Source: G963663735 sp963663735 (GTDB taxonomy: Bacteria; Acidobacteriota; UBA6911; RPQK01; JAPXNP01). Taken from it: 64,000 bases of DNA. The translations under genes were made by a program, and so were the position numbers. Below, piece by piece: positions 62,583-64,000 of this stretch (positions within the stretch are counted from its first letter, which is position 1; every line of letters begins with the position of its first letter). The notes under the pieces are model-generated. The model ran no database searches. It saw only the letters and a program-made list of their open reading frames with translations, and was not told where the DNA came from. The DNA lies in assembly GCA_963663735.2 (NCBI GenBank), contig CAXXHN010000002.1:1240001-1304000 (forward strand). Direction: 5' to 3'.

Positions 62583-63770
62583 ATGGCTATCCGTTATAAA
62601 CACAGGAGTTTAATCATTTTTCCACTGCTGCTGGCCGCGGGAATGCTTCTGCTCATCACATCCTTTGGCTACAGCCAGAATATCTACCCAAAGAAAGACC
62701 TGATTTTCACCCAGGTAGTAGCGGGAGGAGGATTTGACAGCAGTATTGCTGTCACCAATCGCGGAACCTATACCTATGAAGGGCGTATAGAATTCACCAC
62801 TGGTACTGATGGAGCCCTCTGGAACCCGATAGTTAACAACATCAGGGTCACAGCGGGAAACCTGGAAGTGGCAATACCTCCAGATCAAACCAAGATTTTC
62901 TATATAAAAGAAACTAGCCTGAAAGTCGGGTACGCGGTATTCCTGAGCATAGACTGGTCGGTGGATAACCACCTGGAAGGAAACCTGACCTATTTTTCTC
63001 ACGACGGAACAGGCATTCAGGACGCTGTTGGGGTGCCTGAATCAAAGGAGTTTTATCTAAGCTCTCTTCCCTACGGCAATTTTTATGACGTTGGCCTCTC
63101 CCTTGCTAACGCTGATCTATATGGCTCAGGAGCAGCCAACATTCTGATACTCCTCTTCTATCAAAATGGTGAAATCGCTACCCAGTGCAGTGTCGAACTG
63201 GCTTCCTACGGCCATTTTTCAAAGTTTTTAAGTGAGCTGCCCTGGGAGGACCCTCTATATACCCTTGATCCGGTCACTATCGGAAAAGTTGAAATAGAAT
63301 CAAGCGTGGCAATCTCAGGCATCGCCATGACCATAACAGATGGAGCCGGGGGAAAATCCGAGATATCCACCCTTCCCATTGATGCCACACCGCTTACCTA
63401 TTCCCTGACCATGGAAGCTGACAATGGTGATGTTTATGAAGGGGAGCTCTCCCTCTGGATCGAAGGTTACTTTGTTAAAGGTTACATGCACATAACCGGG
63501 ATAAACGGGGAATATTTCGACAACCCCTATAGCTACCAGCCCTATCTGGTATCAGGCCAGCTGATCGGGCTGGATATGGATCTGGCTTTTTACTGCGACT
63601 GGTGGCCGACTACTGAAAACACCGGAGTTTCGCTCTACATATACCTGCCGCAGTTTTTTACCGGCTTCAAGGAGATGACCGGCTACTGGAGCGCTGATTA
63701 CGCCTGGAATGAAGGGGTCGCCCCCCTGCGGGGAGACATTACCATCAACAACACCATGATAGGGGATTAA
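62583..63770 (+). CDS. exported beta-rich protein, paralogue B of a local family
   Basis: 395 residues. Signal peptide (IIFPLLLAAGMLLLITSFGY), then NIYPKKDLIFTQVVAGGG, SSIAVTNRGTYTYEG, DNHLEGNLTYF, DAVGVPESKEF, DVGLSLANAD, FLSELPW, SLWIEGYFVKGYMHITGING and the ending RGDITINNTMIGD. All match paralogue A in order, with perhaps half the residues shared by eye. GGAGAAAGCC precedes the ATG. A terminator-like hairpin follows at 63799. Function unknown. Confidence 0.85.
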   Translation: MAIRYKHRSLIIFPLLLAAGMLLLITSFGYSQNIYPKKDLIFTQVVAGGGFDSSIAVTNRGTYTYEGRIEFTTGTDGALWNPIVNNIRVTAGNLEVAIPPDQTKIFYIKETSLKVGYAVFLSIDWSVDNHLEGNLTYFSHDGTGIQDAVGVPESKEFYLSSLPYGNFYDVGLSLANADLYGSGAANILILLFYQNGEIATQCSVELASYGHFSKFLSELPWEDPLYTLDPVTIGKVEIESSVAISGIAMTITDGAGGKSEISTLPIDATPLTYSLTMEADNGDVYEGELSLWIEGYFVKGYMHITGINGEYFDNPYSYQPYLVSGQLIGLDMDLAFYCDWWPTTENTGVSLYIYLPQFFTGFKEMTGYWSADYAWNEGVAPLRGDITINNTMIGD

Positions 63771-63798
63771 TCAGCATCCCTTTGCAGGTCCATGAACC

Positions 63799-63816
63799 GC
63801 GCGCCTTCCGGCGCGC
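63799..63816 (+). terminator. terminator after paralogue B
   Basis: gcgcgcc and ggcgcgc with a ttcc loop, then tttc. A strong 7-base GC stem with a short U-run, about 30 bases after the stop. Confidence 0.6.
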
Positions 63817-63990
63817 TTTCGAGGTCCAGGATTCGAATTCCCGGTCCTTGGAGATAACTGGGCTGGAGTTGATCTGATTTTTCATTTTTCATCAATATTT
63901 TTCTTTCTCTTTCAAGTTTGATGGTGTTAAGCTGTGGCTGAATATTTATTGTTTTTCTGATCTATCTTCTTTTGTGCAAACCATTTAAAC

Positions 63991-64000
63991 CAGGAGGAAC
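63991..64000 (+). promoter_or_regulatory. Shine-Dalgarno of a gene starting beyond the window
   Basis: The window ends in ccaggaggaac, a near-perfect ribosome binding site. A plus-strand start codon within a few bases past 64000 is expected. Confidence 0.5.

Noticed and set aside
63825..63850. tRNA T-arm-like string (ggattcgaattcc)
   Set aside because: It is a local palindrome with no cloverleaf around it.

Overview
The window (64 kb, roughly 45-50% GC by eye) carries about 55 protein genes and no rRNA, tRNA, CRISPR array or intact insertion sequence that I can see. It looks like a chromosome segment of a diderm (Gram-negative-type), probably uncultured bacterium. Evidence: a System I cytochrome c maturation cluster, predicted lipoproteins including a LolA/LolB-like one, a heptose-bisphosphate-type phosphatase, DsbD, TatA with a Tat-like signal, and a PEP-CTERM protein. 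The lipoprotein at 764-1663 next to an FtsX-type permease, and the general gene style, recall Acidobacteriota and relatives (for example Aminicenantes). That placement is inference only.

Layout. 1-2292: end of an FtsX/MacB-type permease, a lipoprotein and a DedA-type membrane protein. 2427-4878: a small unknown gene and dnaK with a clear promoter. 5193-10028 (minus): cytochrome c maturation operon in the order ccmE, ccmF, a 30-aa membrane peptide, ccmA, ccmB, ccmC, ccmD. The two tiny genes are easily missed. 10215-15108 (minus): larC, a methionyl-tRNA synthetase homologue that has lost its catalytic motifs, tatD and a polyprenyl diphosphate synthase. 15298-18293: argS and an exported coiled-coil protein. 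18567-21743: a TPR protein with three near-identical 79-aa acidic repeats, a tiny membrane protein and a ThiE/TenI-like protein. 22017-25688: the ribosome/SRP operon ffh-rpsP-khpA-rimM-trmD-rplS.

25860-34727: selB, an exported HEXXH protein, tatA, a predicted PD-(D/E)XK protein, an FGE-fold lipoprotein, cutA, ftsB and dsbD. 34809-37692: pyrR-pyrB-pyrC. 38056-48790 is the accessory stretch: a ClC transporter, GH20 hexosaminidase, NodB-type deacetylase with an odd in-frame extension behind an amber codon, metallophosphoesterase, TlpA-like thioredoxin plus a truncated second copy, glycosyltransferase-like protein, exported TIM-barrel protein and a PEP-CTERM protein. 49196-51776: pyrK-pyrD-pyrF. 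51869-56426: an unknown exported protein, gmhB-like, rnhA, SRAP and an M49 peptidase lipoprotein. 56755-60696: full-length purL. 60833-63770: two paralogous exported proteins with the remnant of a third between them.

How it fits together: de novo pyrimidine synthesis is split over two loci and is complete here except carAB and pyrE. CcmE has a CxxxY site in place of the usual histidine site and no ccmH is nearby, which matches the CcmH-less Ccm variant. DsbD and the TlpA-like protein could supply periplasmic reductant to it. Several genes without a Shine-Dalgarno have a -10-like box 7-15 bases before the start codon, so leaderless mRNAs may be common in this organism. The observations most worth following are the catalytically degenerate MetRS homologue, the expanding/decaying exported protein family at the right end, and the amber-interrupted frame after the deacetylase.
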